A DNA stretch of 64,000 nt from the NCBI RefSeq assembly GCF_900070365.1, contig NZ_LN850107.1, positions 6,386,001 to 6,450,000 on the forward strand. The letters run 5' to 3'. The translations under genes were made by a program, and so were the position numbers. Origin of the DNA: Alloactinosynnema sp. L-07. GTDB lineage: Bacteria > Actinomycetota > Actinomycetes > Mycobacteriales > Pseudonocardiaceae. Positions 27,513 through 35,640 of the stretch are shown one piece after another (positions within the stretch are counted from its first letter, which is position 1; each line of letters opens with the position of its first letter). The notes beneath the pieces were generated by a model. That model ran no database searches. It was not told the DNA's origin and was given only the letters and a program-made list of their open reading frames with translations.

Positions 27513-27580
27513 GCCGATGAATCGGCCGAGATGACGGTGGGTTCGCGGCCAGTCCGCCTGAACTCCCGAAGCCCGATGTG
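27509..27580 (-). pseudogene. C-terminal scrap of an Imm1 immunity gene
   Basis: On the minus strand this reads IGLREFRRTGREPTVISADS then SA and a stop, matching the end of the larger Imm1 pseudogene at 28408 (GLREFMETGGKPSII...RPSA). No start or N-terminal part exists. Confidence 0.6.
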
Positions 27581-27590
27581 ACCCGCCACG

Positions 27591-28247
27591 TTAGGGCGCC
27601 TGCACGCGTTCGACGCGGTCGATCGTCGGGTCGGCCCGTTCGCCGAGGAACTCCACCCAGGCCCGGCGGGCGCAGAAGTAGTGCTTGCCCGCCTCGGCGA
27701 TGTCGAGGAAGGCGACCAGGGTTCCGGTCAGCCGCTCGGCCAGCGTCGCGTCGGCCAGACCGCCTTCCTCGGTGAAAGCCGTGTGGGCCTGTGCGAGGCT
27801 GAACATGTCGGGGTGGATGCTCGCGCCAAGGTGTTCCAGCGGCACCCGCAATGCCCAGAGCCCCCGATTGCCCCCGACCATCGAGGGTGACGCCGACATC
27901 AGCAGCCCGTTGCGCCCGGCCCACGGCTGCGGCCGAAACCGCGACGTCCAGTCGATCGCGTTCTTGAGCACCCCGGACATCGACGCGTTGTACTCCGGCG
28001 AGGCGATCACGAACGCGTCACTGGCTTCCAGTCGCCTGCGCAGTTCAGCGGCTTCCTCGGGAATCCCCTGCACCTTTTCGAGATCGCCGTCGTAGCTGGG
28101 TGCCGCGAAGTCCCCCATGGTCGCGACGTCGACGTGGGCGCCGTTGTCCCGAAGAATCTTCGCCGCCAAGTCGGCCAGCCGGGTGTTCAACGACCCGGCC
28201 CGCAGCGACCCACTGAAAACCAGAACTCGGACCTCGGCGCGCTCCAT
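27591..28247 (-). CDS. NADPH-dependent FMN reductase-family flavoprotein
   Basis: The 218-aa flavodoxin-like protein has the FMN phosphate-binding motif FSGSLRAGSLNTRLA and the isoalloxazine-binding SPEYNASMSGVLKNAIDW, typical of the NADPH-dependent FMN reductase (azoreductase/quinone reductase) family. The ATG at 28247 is preferred because GAGGGAGAGATC lies just upstream. It is intact while the surrounding Imm1 and toxin pieces are decayed. It is inserted between Imm1 fragments, so it is probably cargo of the same recombination process, not functionally linked to the toxins. Confidence 0.9.
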   Translation of the reverse strand: MERAEVRVLVFSGSLRAGSLNTRLADLAAKILRDNGAHVDVATMGDFAAPSYDGDLEKVQGIPEEAAELRRRLEASDAFVIASPEYNASMSGVLKNAIDWTSRFRPQPWAGRNGLLMSASPSMVGGNRGLWALRVPLEHLGASIHPDMFSLAQAHTAFTEEGGLADATLAERLTGTLVAFLDIAEAGKHYFCARRAWVEFLGERADPTIDRVERVQAP

Positions 28248-28345
28248 GATCTCTCCCTCGCTCCGACCCATGATGCGGGTGCGTCAGGACGGGCGCACGT
28301 CGACCTCTATCTCGACCCCGCGCACCGGTGGTGCGGGAAGGGCCG

Positions 28346-28405
28346 CCACAGCCCTGCGAGATGATGCTGGGTTTGCTTCCGGTCCGGATGAACTCCCGCA
28401 GGCGT
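28346..28405 (-). pseudogene. Second C-terminal scrap of an Imm1 gene
   Basis: The minus strand reads RLREFIRTGSKPSIISQG, again the terminal helix region of Imm1. It lies immediately downstream (in minus sense) of the larger Imm1 pseudogene, so tandem immunity genes once stood here. Confidence 0.55.
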
Positions 28406-28407
28406 AT

Positions 28408-28808
28408 CTAGGCCGATGGGCGTGCCGGGATGATGCTCGGCTTGCCGCCGGTCTCCATGAACTCCCGTAGGCCGTCGATCACCGCTTCGATGGGGATCTC
28501 GGCGTCAGCGGTCATGTCTGTTACGTGGCCCATATAGACGTATTCCACGATCCAGTCCGGGGCGCCGTCGCCTTTGTTCGCCCACCGTCCTCGGCGTGAT
28601 AGGCGATGAATCACTTGGATCGGCCGAGGCCCACTTCGAGTACTGGGGAGTCTTCGTCACCATCGATGGCGACCTGGATGGCCGCGCCGCCTTCGGGGAG
28701 GTCGGTTTCTCGGCGCACCCGCTCGACAAGAGCGTCCAACTCGGCGCTGGTGCGCACGATGGTCGCTTCGCCGTCGGCTTGGTCGTACCAAATTTCTAGC
28801 GTGACCAT
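28408..28808 (-). pseudogene. Imm1 immunity gene with nonsense codon and frameshift
   Basis: The N-terminal part (VTLEIWYDQADGEATIVRTS...VLEVGLGRSK) ends at a TGA at 28611-28613. The same frame continues FIAYHAEDGG after the stop, and one base is then missing, since the rest of the family pattern (WANKGDGAPDWIVEYVYMGH...GLREFMETGGKPSII) is in the next frame. This gives a broken ~133-codon gene. A GTG overlapping the TGA could initiate the C-terminal half, so two coupled products are formally possible, but the in-frame conserved residues beyond the stop argue for decay. It is an orphan immunity gene beside a toxin scrap. Confidence 0.65.
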
Positions 28809-28862
28809 CGAGCCTGTCCTCCGGTGAACGTCTTGCGGTAGTTCGGGCCGTGAACGATCCGC
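28809..28862 (-). pseudogene. 3' scrap of a DddA-like toxin gene
   Basis: Directly upstream of the Imm1 pseudogene the minus strand reads IVHGPNYRKTFTGGQAR, matching the LTVxGxxxxKxYxG end of SCP1.201-type deaminases. The fragment is cut off at a metallophosphatase tail copy. Confidence 0.45.
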
Positions 28863-28865
28863 CGA

Positions 28866-28909
28866 CGGAGAAGTCTCTGGTTGTCGAACTACCCTGGTCG
28901 GCGGACTAG
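28866..28909 (+). pseudogene. Detached 3' tail of the metallophosphatase gene, copy D
   Basis: The sequence reads SLVVELPWSAD and stop, matching the intact gene's end over about 36 bases with one change (CTA for CTG). After the TAG, about 25 bases on the minus strand (28907-28935) match the end of Imm1 (stop plus a PARP-like stretch), so the same gene-end junction as at 27512 is repeated. No other gene is seen between here and 29017. Confidence 0.7.
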
Positions 28910-29017
28910 GCCGGTGGGCGTGCCGGGTGATGCGGGATCTCTGTGGGGCCCGCGATCTCGCTCGCGTTGTCCGCGTAGCTGTAGGTCACGGTCGACGCGC
29001 TGACACGGGCCTCCTGG

Positions 29018-29197
29018 TTAGGCGCTGGTCACCGACCTTACGAACATTGACCATGTGGTGGGTGTGACGGCCAGGGACGGGCCGTGGGTGTTCTTGGAGT
29101 CTCGGATGCCCGCGTGGTCCGGGGTGAGGGCGACTTCGACGCAGTTGTTCTCCAGGCCGGAGCTAAAGCTGCTCTTGCGCCACCCGCCGCGCGTCAT
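29018..29197 (-). CDS. DUF397 protein, second copy
   Basis: The 59-aa protein has the DUF397 pattern: MTRGGWRKSSFSSGLENNCV, EVAL, IRDSKNTHGPSLAVTPTTW and a final F. DUF397 proteins are encoded beside XRE/DUF5753 regulators throughout filamentous actinomycetes and influence development and antibiotic production (WhiJ/AbaA-like systems). The start is the ATG at 29197, overlapping the stop of the first copy (ATGA). It is very similar to its neighbour, so a recent tandem duplication with ~182-base spacing is likely. Confidence 0.88.
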   Translation of the reverse strand: MTRGGWRKSSFSSGLENNCVEVALTPDHAGIRDSKNTHGPSLAVTPTTWSMFVRSVTSA

Positions 29198-29382
29198 GCG
29201 GCTTGCTGTCCTGCGACCTTGCTGATGAAGGTCGACCATGCAAGTGGCGCGATGGCCAGGGATGGGCCGTGGGTGTTCTTGGAGTCTCGGATGCCTGCGT
29301 GGTCTGGGGTGAGGGCCACTTCGACACAGTCGTTGTCCGTGCCGGAGCTAAAGCTGCTCTTGCGCCACCCGCCACGCGTCAT
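29194..29382 (-). CDS. DUF397 protein, first copy
   Basis: The 62-aa protein runs MTRGGWRKSSFSSGTDNDCV to the C-terminal WSTFISKVAGQQAA. The ATG at 29382 lies inside the 3' end of the XRE gene (35-base overlap), a common arrangement for these pairs, which implies translational coupling. It differs from the second copy mainly after the shared GIRDSKNTHGPSLA block. A mode of action as inhibitor or partner of the upstream HTH protein is inferred from the family. Confidence 0.88.
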   Translation of the reverse strand: MTRGGWRKSSFSSGTDNDCVEVALTPDHAGIRDSKNTHGPSLAIAPLAWSTFISKVAGQQAA

Positions 29383-30247
29383 CCCACTTGCCTTCCGACC
29401 GGTCGTACTCGTCCGCCAAAGTGGCGATGAGTACCCGGGATTCTTCCGCATCCAGCGCGACGCCGGCTATCTGGCGGATGAGTGAGCGGTGGAGCTCCAC
29501 ATACTCGGGATCCTCCAAGAACACCCCGGTGACGGCGCCGTCGAGGAAGACCAGTGGGCGGTGTCGCTCGTAGCCGAAATACAGGAATGAGCCGCCAAAC
29601 AAGCTTTCGTGGCGGGCGGCCGACGGCACGATTCGGATCCCGATGTTCCACCGATCGGCAAAGAAGAGCATCGCGAGCAACTGCTCGGCCATGACCCGGT
29701 AGTCGCCGACCTCCAGCCGCAGCGCACGTTCATGGATGAAGAAGGTGAACCTGGCGGGACGGTTGCGGAAAAGGATCTTCTGCCGCTGGAGCCGAGCTTC
29801 GACACGTGCCGCGCGGAAGTCGTCGGTGAGGTCCTTGCGGGTGAACAGGGCCTGGATGTACGGCTCGGTTTGCAGCAGGCCGGGGATCACCTCTGGCTGG
29901 TAGTTCGCGATCCGGGTCGCCGACGCCTCGTGGAAGATCAGGGAGCGCATGGAGTCCGACATCCATTGGCCGCTGGGGCACAGCCAATGTCCCCGGTCGG
30001 TGTTCACCTCGCGGCAGAAGGCCGTCACGCGTTGCACGTCCTGATAGCTCGCCCCACAAGCGGCCAGGAAGTGGACGACCTCGATCTCGGATGTCGCCCC
30101 GCGCTTCCCAAGTTCCAGGCGGTTGAGGGTCGGCGGTGACTGGCCGACCCGTTCGCTGAGTTGGATCAGGGTCAGACCCGCCGCGACCCGGTGGGCCTTG
30201 AGCAGGTCACCCAGTTCGCGCCCGCCCGCGCTGTTCGTTGCTCCCAT
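29348..30247 (-). CDS. XRE-family regulator with DUF5753 ligand-binding-like domain
   Basis: The 299-aa protein has an N-terminal helix-turn-helix (LGDLLKAHRVAAGLTLIQLSERVGQSPPTLNRLELGKRGAT) and a C-terminal DUF5753 domain (ESTATE-like start IFHEASATRIANYQPEVIPGLLQTEPYIQALF, then RQKILFRNRPARFTFFIHERALR and VFLEDPEYVELHRSLI). The start is taken as the ATG at 30247 after GTGTGGGGA. It is the first gene of the XRE-DUF397-DUF397 operon and probably autoregulates it. The family includes developmental regulators such as WhiJ. Confidence 0.92.
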   Translation of the reverse strand: MGATNSAGGRELGDLLKAHRVAAGLTLIQLSERVGQSPPTLNRLELGKRGATSEIEVVHFLAACGASYQDVQRVTAFCREVNTDRGHWLCPSGQWMSDSMRSLIFHEASATRIANYQPEVIPGLLQTEPYIQALFTRKDLTDDFRAARVEARLQRQKILFRNRPARFTFFIHERALRLEVGDYRVMAEQLLAMLFFADRWNIGIRIVPSAARHESLFGGSFLYFGYERHRPLVFLDGAVTGVFLEDPEYVELHRSLIRQIAGVALDAEESRVLIATLADEYDRSEGKWDDAWRVAQEQL

Positions 30248-30340
30248 TCCCCACACGGTAGGGAGATCCGGTGCCCGGCCGCGTGCCATGAGCCCCGAAT
30301 CCACCCCATCGCGCGAGTCGTTTCGAACAGTGAAACCGGT

Positions 30341-30724
30341 CTACCGCACCGGAACGATCCGTGCGCCCAGCGGCACCAAAGACACCGGGATCATCTTGAA
30401 ATTCGCGATTCCCAACGGGATTCCGATGATCGTCACGCACAACAGGACACCGCTGACGAGGTGGCCGATCGCCAGCCACCAGCCTGCGACGATGATCCAG
30501 ATGATGTTGCCGATCAGCGACGGCACGCCCGCGTCGCCGCGTGGCTCGATGGTGCGGCCGAAGGGCCAGAAGGCGTAGTTGGCGATCCGGAACGACGCGA
30601 GGCCGAAGGGGATCGTGATGATCAGGACGCAGCAGATGATCCCGGCCAGGATGTAGCCGACGGCCATCCAGAAGCCACAGAGCACGAGCCAGATGAGGTT
30701 CAGCAGCAGTCGCACCTGTCCCAT
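30341..30724 (-). CDS. YccF-domain membrane protein
   Basis: The 127-aa protein has two YccF repeats: [20 protein letters not shown] and [20 protein letters not shown]. Each is followed by a short helix ending in IPFGL/IPLGI and an [17 protein letters not shown] loop. It has about four hydrophobic segments and is an inner-membrane protein of unknown role. The ATG at 30724 follows GGGAACA; a longer frame extends into the FadD gene's leader. It occupies the position of Rv0870c in the conserved order. Confidence 0.9.
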   Translation of the reverse strand: MGQVRLLLNLIWLVLCGFWMAVGYILAGIICCVLIITIPFGLASFRIANYAFWPFGRTIEPRGDAGVPSLIGNIIWIIVAGWWLAIGHLVSGVLLCVTIIGIPLGIANFKMIPVSLVPLGARIVPVR

Positions 30725-30798
30725 TGTTCCCACGTCACCCTGAGACTCGCCACAACGGCTGGTCCCGAGCAGGATGGGAGCGAGCAAAGGAGTCGTCC

Positions 30799-32424
30799 AT
30801 GCTGCCCAGCTACACCTCCGGCACGTCCACCGTCCCCCTGCTGGGCGACACCATCGGCGGGAACCTCGACCGCACCGTCGCCGCCCACGGCGACCGCGAG
30901 GCCCTGGTCGACCGGGCCACGAACCGCCGCTGGACCTACGGGCAGCTCGCCGAGGAGGTCGACAAAGTCGCGCGCGGCCTGAAAGCGAAGGGCGTCGGCA
31001 AGGGGGACCGGGTGGGGATCTGGTCGCCGAACTGCGCGGAGTGGGTGTTCGTCCAGTACGCCACCGCGAAACTCGGCGCGATCCTGGTCAACATCAACCC
31101 GGCCTACCGGGTGCACGAACTGGAGTACGTGCTCAACCAGGCGGGCGTGCGCACCCTGATCGCCGCGCCCGCGTTCAAGACCTCGGACTACTCGGCGATG
31201 ATCGAGGAGGTCAAGCCGAAGTGCGCGGGCCTGGTCGACGTGGTGCTGATCGGCCAGGAATCTTGGGACGAACTGGTCGAAGGCGGCGCCGGGCAGGACC
31301 TCGACGGGATCGAGCTGTCGGCCGACGATCCGATCAACATCCAGTACACCTCGGGCACCACGGGTTTCCCCAAGGGCGCGACCCTGTCGCACCACAACAT
31401 CCTCAACAACGGATTCTTCGTCGGGGAGCTCTGCGGCTACACCGAACAGGACCGGATCTGCGTCCCCGTCCCGTTCTATCACTGCTTCGGCATGGTCATG
31501 GGCAACCTCGCCGCCACCACCCACGGCGCGTGCGTGGTCATCCCCGCGCCCGCCTTCGACCCGAAGGCGACCCTCGCCGCGGTCGCCGAGGAGAAGTGCA
31601 CCTCGCTCTACGGCGTGCCCACCATGTTCATCGCCGTCCTCGCCGAACCCGACGTCGACGATGTCGACCTGAGTGCGCTGCGGACCGGGATCATGGCCGG
31701 GTCACCGTGTCCGGTCGAGGTGATGAAGCAGGTCATCGAGCGGATGGGGATGGCCGAGGTGACCATCTGCTACGGCATGACCGAGACCTCACCGGTCTCC
31801 ACCCAGACCCGCGCCGACGACTCGGTCGACCGACGGGTGTCGACCGTGGGCCGGGTCCACCCGCACCTGGAAGTCAAGATCGTCGACCCGGTCACCGGCC
31901 ACACCGTGCCCCGCGGCGAGCCGGGGGAGTTCTGCACCCGCGGCTACTCGGTGATGCTCGGCTACTGGGAACAACCGGACAAAACCGCCGAGTCCATCGA
32001 CGCCGCCCGCTGGATGCACACCGGCGACCTGGCGGTGATGGACGACGAGGGCTACCTCAGCATCACCGGCCGGATCAAGGACATGGTCATCCGCGGCGGC
32101 GAGAACATCTATCCGCGTGAGATCGAGGAATTCCTCTACACGCATCCGGCCGTGCTCGACGCCCAGGTCATCGGCGTCCCCGACGACAAGTACGGGGAGG
32201 AGCTGATGGCGTGGATCCGCATGAAGGAAGGCCAGGATCCCCTCACCGCGGAGTCCGTGCGCGAGTTCTGCGCGGGCAAACTTGCCCACTACAAGATCCC
32301 CCGCTACGTCCACGTCGTCACCGAGTTCCCCATGACCGTCACCGGCAAGATCCGCAAGGTCGAGATGCGCGCCGAGGCGGTCCGCCTGCTGGGCCTGAAC
32401 CCCGGGACAAACACGGCTAGCTAA
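30799..32424 (+). CDS. AMP-binding fatty acyl-CoA synthetase (FadD type)
   Basis: The 541-aa adenylate-forming enzyme activates a fatty or other carboxylic acid to its CoA thioester. It has the P-loop-like [20 protein letters not shown], the A5 region [14 protein letters not shown], the A7 aspartate [15 protein letters not shown]8 [16 protein letters not shown] and the A10 lysine [11 protein letters not shown]. The start is the ATG at 30799 after AAAGGAGTCGTCC. Chain-length preference cannot be read from the sequence. It converges with, and overlaps by 8 bases, the Nramp transporter gene. Confidence 0.94.
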   Translation: MLPSYTSGTSTVPLLGDTIGGNLDRTVAAHGDREALVDRATNRRWTYGQLAEEVDKVARGLKAKGVGKGDRVGIWSPNCAEWVFVQYATAKLGAILVNINPAYRVHELEYVLNQAGVRTLIAAPAFKTSDYSAMIEEVKPKCAGLVDVVLIGQESWDELVEGGAGQDLDGIELSADDPINIQYTSGTTGFPKGATLSHHNILNNGFFVGELCGYTEQDRICVPVPFYHCFGMVMGNLAATTHGACVVIPAPAFDPKATLAAVAEEKCTSLYGVPTMFIAVLAEPDVDDVDLSALRTGIMAGSPCPVEVMKQVIERMGMAEVTICYGMTETSPVSTQTRADDSVDRRVSTVGRVHPHLEVKIVDPVTGHTVPRGEPGEFCTRGYSVMLGYWEQPDKTAESIDAARWMHTGDLAVMDDEGYLSITGRIKDMVIRGGENIYPREIEEFLYTHPAVLDAQVIGVPDDKYGEELMAWIRMKEGQDPLTAESVREFCAGKLAHYKIPRYVHVVTEFPMTVTGKIRKVEMRAEAVRLLGLNPGTNTAS

Positions 32425-33634
32425 GCGTCGTCCACAGCAGTACCGCGTCGAGGCCGAGTGCCACGGCGGCCACGCCCCAGGCCGCCGCCGTGGTCGCCCG
32501 GTGGTTGACGCGCGCGCCCATCACGTCGCGGCGGGAGGTCAGCAGGATCAGGGGGATCAGGGCGAACGGCAGACCGAAGGCCAACACCACCTGGCTGCCC
32601 ACCAGCGTCCGCGTCGGGTCGCCCGCCAGTGACAGCAAGGCGATCGCGGGCACCAGCGTGATCAGCCTGCGCGCGGCCATCGGGACCGTGCGGACCAGCA
32701 GGCTCGCCATCACCTCGGCGCCCGCGTGGGTGCCGACGGCGGTCGCGGCCAGGCCGGAGGCGAGCAGGCCGATGGCGAACAGCAGGGCGAAGTCGTCGCC
32801 GAGTCGGCCCGCGATGGCGTCGTGGGTCCCGCCCAGCGAGTCCAGATCGGATGAACCGGACAGGGCTCCGGCCGCGAGCAGCAGCAGGGCGATGTTGACC
32901 GCGCCCGCGATCGTCATCGCGATGGTGACGTCGGCCCGGGTCGTCCGCAGCATCCTGGCCAGTCCGTCTGGGCTGGTGCGCGGCCCGCGGTCCTTGGCCA
33001 GCGACGAGTGCAGGTAGACCGCGTGCGGCATGACCGTGGCGCCGAACATGCCCACGACCAGCCACAGGCTGTCGGCGCCCGCGAAGCCCGGGGTGACCCC
33101 GGACAGGATGTCGGCGTCGGTCGGCGGCGCGGCGACCAGGCCCGCGACGAAGCCGACGCCGATGATGACCAGCAGGGCGATCACGACGTGCTCGAAGATC
33201 CGCTGGCCCGCCTGGTCGCGCAGGATCAGCAAGACCGTGGACACGACCCCGGTGATCAGCCCGCCCACCATCACCGGCAGCCCGAACAGCAGGTTGAGCG
33301 CGATCGCGCCGCCGAGCACCTCGGCCAGGCCGGTGGTGATCGCCACGACCTCGGCCTGCGCCCAGTACGCGAGCCGGGCGCGCGTGCTCAGCCGGTCGCG
33401 CATGACCTCGGTGAGCGACTTGCCGGTGACCAGGCCCAGCTTGGCGGCCAGGTACTGCACCAGCCCGGCCATCCCGGTCGTGGCGATGACCACCCACAGC
33501 AGCGTGGAGCCGTACCGCGCACCAGCCGCCGTGCTGGTCGCCACGTTGCCGGGGTCGACGTAGGCGATGGCCGCGACGAATCCCGGGCCCAGCAGCGGGA
33601 CACCGCTGCGCGCGCGGGGAACGCTGATGGCCAC
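32417..33634 (-). CDS. mntH: Nramp-family divalent metal transporter (MntH-like)
   Basis: The 405-aa multi-spanning protein has the Nramp helix 1 motif [13 protein letters not shown] (DPGN binds the metal) and the helix 6 [17 protein letters not shown] (MPH). It imports Mn2+/Fe2+ with protons. The start is the GTG at 33634 with GAAGGGAG upstream; a longer frame contains an unlikely hydrophilic N terminus. An inverted repeat lies 29-53 bases upstream of the start. It is divergent from a TetR gene, which may control it. Confidence 0.93.
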   Translation of the reverse strand: MAISVPRARSGVPLLGPGFVAAIAYVDPGNVATSTAAGARYGSTLLWVVIATTGMAGLVQYLAAKLGLVTGKSLTEVMRDRLSTRARLAYWAQAEVVAITTGLAEVLGGAIALNLLFGLPVMVGGLITGVVSTVLLILRDQAGQRIFEHVVIALLVIIGVGFVAGLVAAPPTDADILSGVTPGFAGADSLWLVVGMFGATVMPHAVYLHSSLAKDRGPRTSPDGLARMLRTTRADVTIAMTIAGAVNIALLLLAAGALSGSSDLDSLGGTHDAIAGRLGDDFALLFAIGLLASGLAATAVGTHAGAEVMASLLVRTVPMAARRLITLVPAIALLSLAGDPTRTLVGSQVVLAFGLPFALIPLILLTSRRDVMGARVNHRATTAAAWGVAAVALGLDAVLLWTTLS

Positions 33635-33662
33635 GCGACTCCCTTCCGCTCGTCGGTCGAGC

Positions 33663-33687
33663 TTGACACAAATGGTTAACGTGTCAA
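33663..33687. promoter_or_regulatory. Inverted repeat in the mntH promoter region
   Basis: TTGACAC and GTGTCAA are 7-bp perfect arms with an 11-base spacer; ATGGTT/AACCAT (33672-33691) overlaps it as a second dyad. It lies 29 bases upstream of the mntH start codon. It could be a binding site for a metal regulator (MntR/DtxR family) or for the neighbouring TetR protein. Confidence 0.45.
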
Positions 33688-33738
33688 CCATCTTGCCAAG
33701 TTAACTGTGAAAACCCGAGTCGGATGCGGGCAGCTGGT

Positions 33739-33761
33739 TGGTGTCCACTTTGTGGACGCCA
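33739..33761. promoter_or_regulatory. Probable TetR operator
   Basis: TGGTGTCCAC-TTT-GTGGACGCCA has 10-bp arms with one mismatch and sits 21 bases upstream of the tetR start codon, in the usual position for autoregulation. Confidence 0.6.
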
Positions 33762-33781
33762 CCAGGGGTAATGTGGTGGAA

Positions 33782-34381
33782 ATGACCGTGCGCGTGCCGT
33801 ACGCCGAGGCGGCCAAAGCGCTGCTGCGGGACACCTTGCTGACCGCGGCGGGCGACCTCCTGCGCGAGCGCCCCTGGCCGGAATTGACGATGGCCGACGT
33901 CGCCAAGGCCGCGGGCGTCAGCCGACAGACCCTCTACAAGGAGTTCGGCTCCCGCCAAGGCTTCGCACAGGTGTACATCCTGCGCGAGACCGACCACTTC
34001 CTGCGCGACGTAGAGGCCGCGATCACCACAAACGTCGAAAACCCGCGCGCGGCCATCGCCGCCGCCTTCCAGGTCTTCCTCACCGCCGCCGCCGAGGAAC
34101 CCCTGATCAAGGCCATCGTCGCGGGCGACGACAGCGACGGCCTACTGGAGTTGGTCACCAACCACGCGGGCCCAGTACTCGCGATGGCCACCGAGCGACT
34201 CTCGGCGTTCCTGGCCGAGACCTGGCCTGCCGCGAACCCCGACGCACTGCGCACAGTCGCGGAACTGCTGGTCCGACTAGCAGTCAGCTACGCGGCCTCA
34301 CCGGCGAAGGCAGTGATTGAGACGGCGGACGCCGTGGCAGACATCTTCGGCCCGCACGTGGAGGGCCTGATCCAGCACTAG
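33782..34381 (+). CDS. TetR/AcrR-family transcriptional repressor
   Basis: The 199-aa protein has an N-terminal TetR helix-turn-helix (RDTLLTAAGDLLRERPWPELTMADVAKAAGVSRQTLYKEFGSRQGFAQ) and a C-terminal all-helical ligand/dimerisation domain. The start is the ATG at 33782 after GTGGTGGAA; an in-frame extension upstream runs through the operator-like dyad and is rejected. It is divergent from mntH and overlaps the next, convergent gene by 4 bases. The inducer and target are not known; the near neighbours mntH and fadD are candidates. Confidence 0.92.
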   Translation: MTVRVPYAEAAKALLRDTLLTAAGDLLRERPWPELTMADVAKAAGVSRQTLYKEFGSRQGFAQVYILRETDHFLRDVEAAITTNVENPRAAIAAAFQVFLTAAAEEPLIKAIVAGDDSDGLLELVTNHAGPVLAMATERLSAFLAETWPAANPDALRTVAELLVRLAVSYAASPAKAVIETADAVADIFGPHVEGLIQH

Positions 34382-34575
34382 GAACGCCGCCCCCGCACCA
34401 CATGCCCGACACCCAGCAGCAGCCCCAACGGCAGCCCCATGGTCAGAATCCACAGCCACGGCGCGTGCCGGTCAGTCGCCGCGAGCACGAAAATCGCGAT
34501 CACCGCCAGCAGACCAAGGGCGAACAGGGCGAACGCGGCGGTGAGCATTCGGTCGCCGCGGGCGGGTTCGGTCAT
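34378..34575 (-). CDS. Small two-helix membrane protein
   Basis: The 65-aa protein has two hydrophobic helices ([23 protein letters not shown], about residues 10-32, and [21 protein letters not shown]) and a basic C terminus RGRRS. The ATG at 34575 lies 40 bases or so upstream of no other minus-strand gene. It overlaps the tetR stop by 4 bases. No function is recognised. Confidence 0.65.
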   Translation of the reverse strand: MTEPARGDRMLTAAFALFALGLLAVIAIFVLAATDRHAPWLWILTMGLPLGLLLGVGHVVRGRRS

Positions 34576-34769
34576 GCGGCAAGGATAGTTCGCCGTCAGC
34601 GAAGCCCACCCGTAACACCGGGCGGGGGTGGATACGAACTAACCCGAGCGTCCCGGGGTGGCCTACTCTGGTGGGACGCGCCCCGGGCACGCCCAGGGCG
34701 CGTTCGTCTTGCGTGCGACCGGGGTCCGTGCGCGCGGGCGAAACAATCGACAAGGGAACGGTGAGATCA

Positions 34770-35156
34770 GTGCCGACCGGCAAGGTCAAGTGGTACGACT
34801 CGGAGAAGGGCTTCGGGTTCGTCACGCAGGACGGTGGCGAGGACGTCTACGTCCGCGCTTCCGCGCTGCCTGCGGGCGTGGAGGGGCTCAAGGCGGGCCA
34901 GCGCATCGAGTTCGGGGTGGCCGACGGCCGCCGCGGGCCGCAAGCGCTGTCGGTCCGCCTCGTCGACGCGCCGCCATCGGTGGTGGAGGCGCGGCGCAGG
35001 CCCGCTGAGGAGCTGCACGGCCTGGTCGAGGACATGATCAAGATGCTGGAATCGGCCGTCCAACCCGACTTGGCGCGCAGCCGCTACCCGGAGAAGAAGC
35101 TGTCCAAACGCATCGCCGAGGTCATGCGCGCGGTGGCGCGGGAGCTCGATCCCTAA
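34770..35156 (+). CDS. Cold-shock domain protein with C-terminal helical extension
   Basis: The 128-aa protein has a cold-shock domain with the RNA-binding motifs [14 protein letters not shown] (RNP1) and DVYVRASAL (RNP2), and a ~60-residue C-terminal tail ([19 protein letters not shown]...[20 protein letters not shown]) conserved in actinobacteria (Rv0871 type). It binds single-stranded RNA/DNA. Start choice is open: GTG 34770 gives the usual PTGKVKWYD beginning, while GTG 34761 lies only 3 bases from AAGGGA. A hairpin just after the stop may be its terminator. Confidence 0.93.
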   Translation: MPTGKVKWYDSEKGFGFVTQDGGEDVYVRASALPAGVEGLKAGQRIEFGVADGRRGPQALSVRLVDAPPSVVEARRRPAEELHGLVEDMIKMLESAVQPDLARSRYPEKKLSKRIAEVMRAVARELDP

Positions 35157-35165
35157 CCGGAACGC

Positions 35166-35196
35166 GCTGGCGGCTCAGGAGTCCTGGGCCGCCAGC
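35166..35196 (+). terminator. Hairpin between convergent genes
   Basis: GCTGGCGGC and GCCGCCAGC are perfect 9-bp arms around a 13-base loop, 10 bases after the cold-shock stop, overlapping the last codons of the convergent DUF2771 gene. There is no U-run, so it is only a candidate. Confidence 0.45.
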
Positions 35197-35630
35197 ACCC
35201 AATACCCGGTCTGCACCAGCCTGTCGCCGTTGACGATGGCCATGCGCTGCACGGCGGCGAGCACCAGGCGGTCGTCCGGGTTCGGCAGTTCCAGGGTCCA
35301 CGCGTGCTGCTTGTCCTTGGGCAGGAACACCTTGCTGCTGGCGTCCACCCGCTGCCCGTCGCGGTTGATGTACGAGAAGGCCACGCCCCAGGGCTGTTCG
35401 GCGATCTCGTTGGACACCGACACCTGCACCGGCTGACCCGGCCGCATGTCGAGCCGCACGATCGCGTCGCGGTCCTGCTCCTGGGTGCTGGTCTCGATGT
35501 CGAACAGCACGAACGGGGTGGCCCGCACGCTCTCGCCGTCGGAGTAGAAGGTCACGTCCGGCCGCGGCGGGGTGGCCGAGCACCCGGCCAGCAGGGCACC
35601 GGCCGCGACAGCGATCAGAAGACGACGCAC
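35175..35630 (-). CDS. DUF2771 lipoprotein
   Basis: The 151-aa exported protein has a lipoprotein signal RRLLIAVAAGALLAGC (lipobox LLAGC) and a beta-rich domain (VTFYSDGESVRATPF; QPVQVSVSNEIAEQPWGVAF) typical of DUF2771. The start is a GTG at 35630. It lies 10 bases after the MFS gene stop, hence in the same operon, as in mycobacteria (Rv0876c-Rv0875c). A role in the cell envelope is likely but not established. Confidence 0.88.
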   Translation of the reverse strand: MRRLLIAVAAGALLAGCSATPPRPDVTFYSDGESVRATPFVLFDIETSTQEQDRDAIVRLDMRPGQPVQVSVSNEIAEQPWGVAFSYINRDGQRVDASSKVFLPKDKQHAWTLELPNPDDRLVLAAVQRMAIVNGDRLVQTGYWVLAAQDS

Positions 35631-35640
35631 AGGCCAGACC

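Noticed and set aside
28408..28614. Separate short gene for the C-terminal half of the Imm1 pseudogene
   Set aside because: A GTG overlapping the TGA could start it, but conserved residues continue in the original frame past the stop and the frame then breaks, which fits a damaged single gene better.
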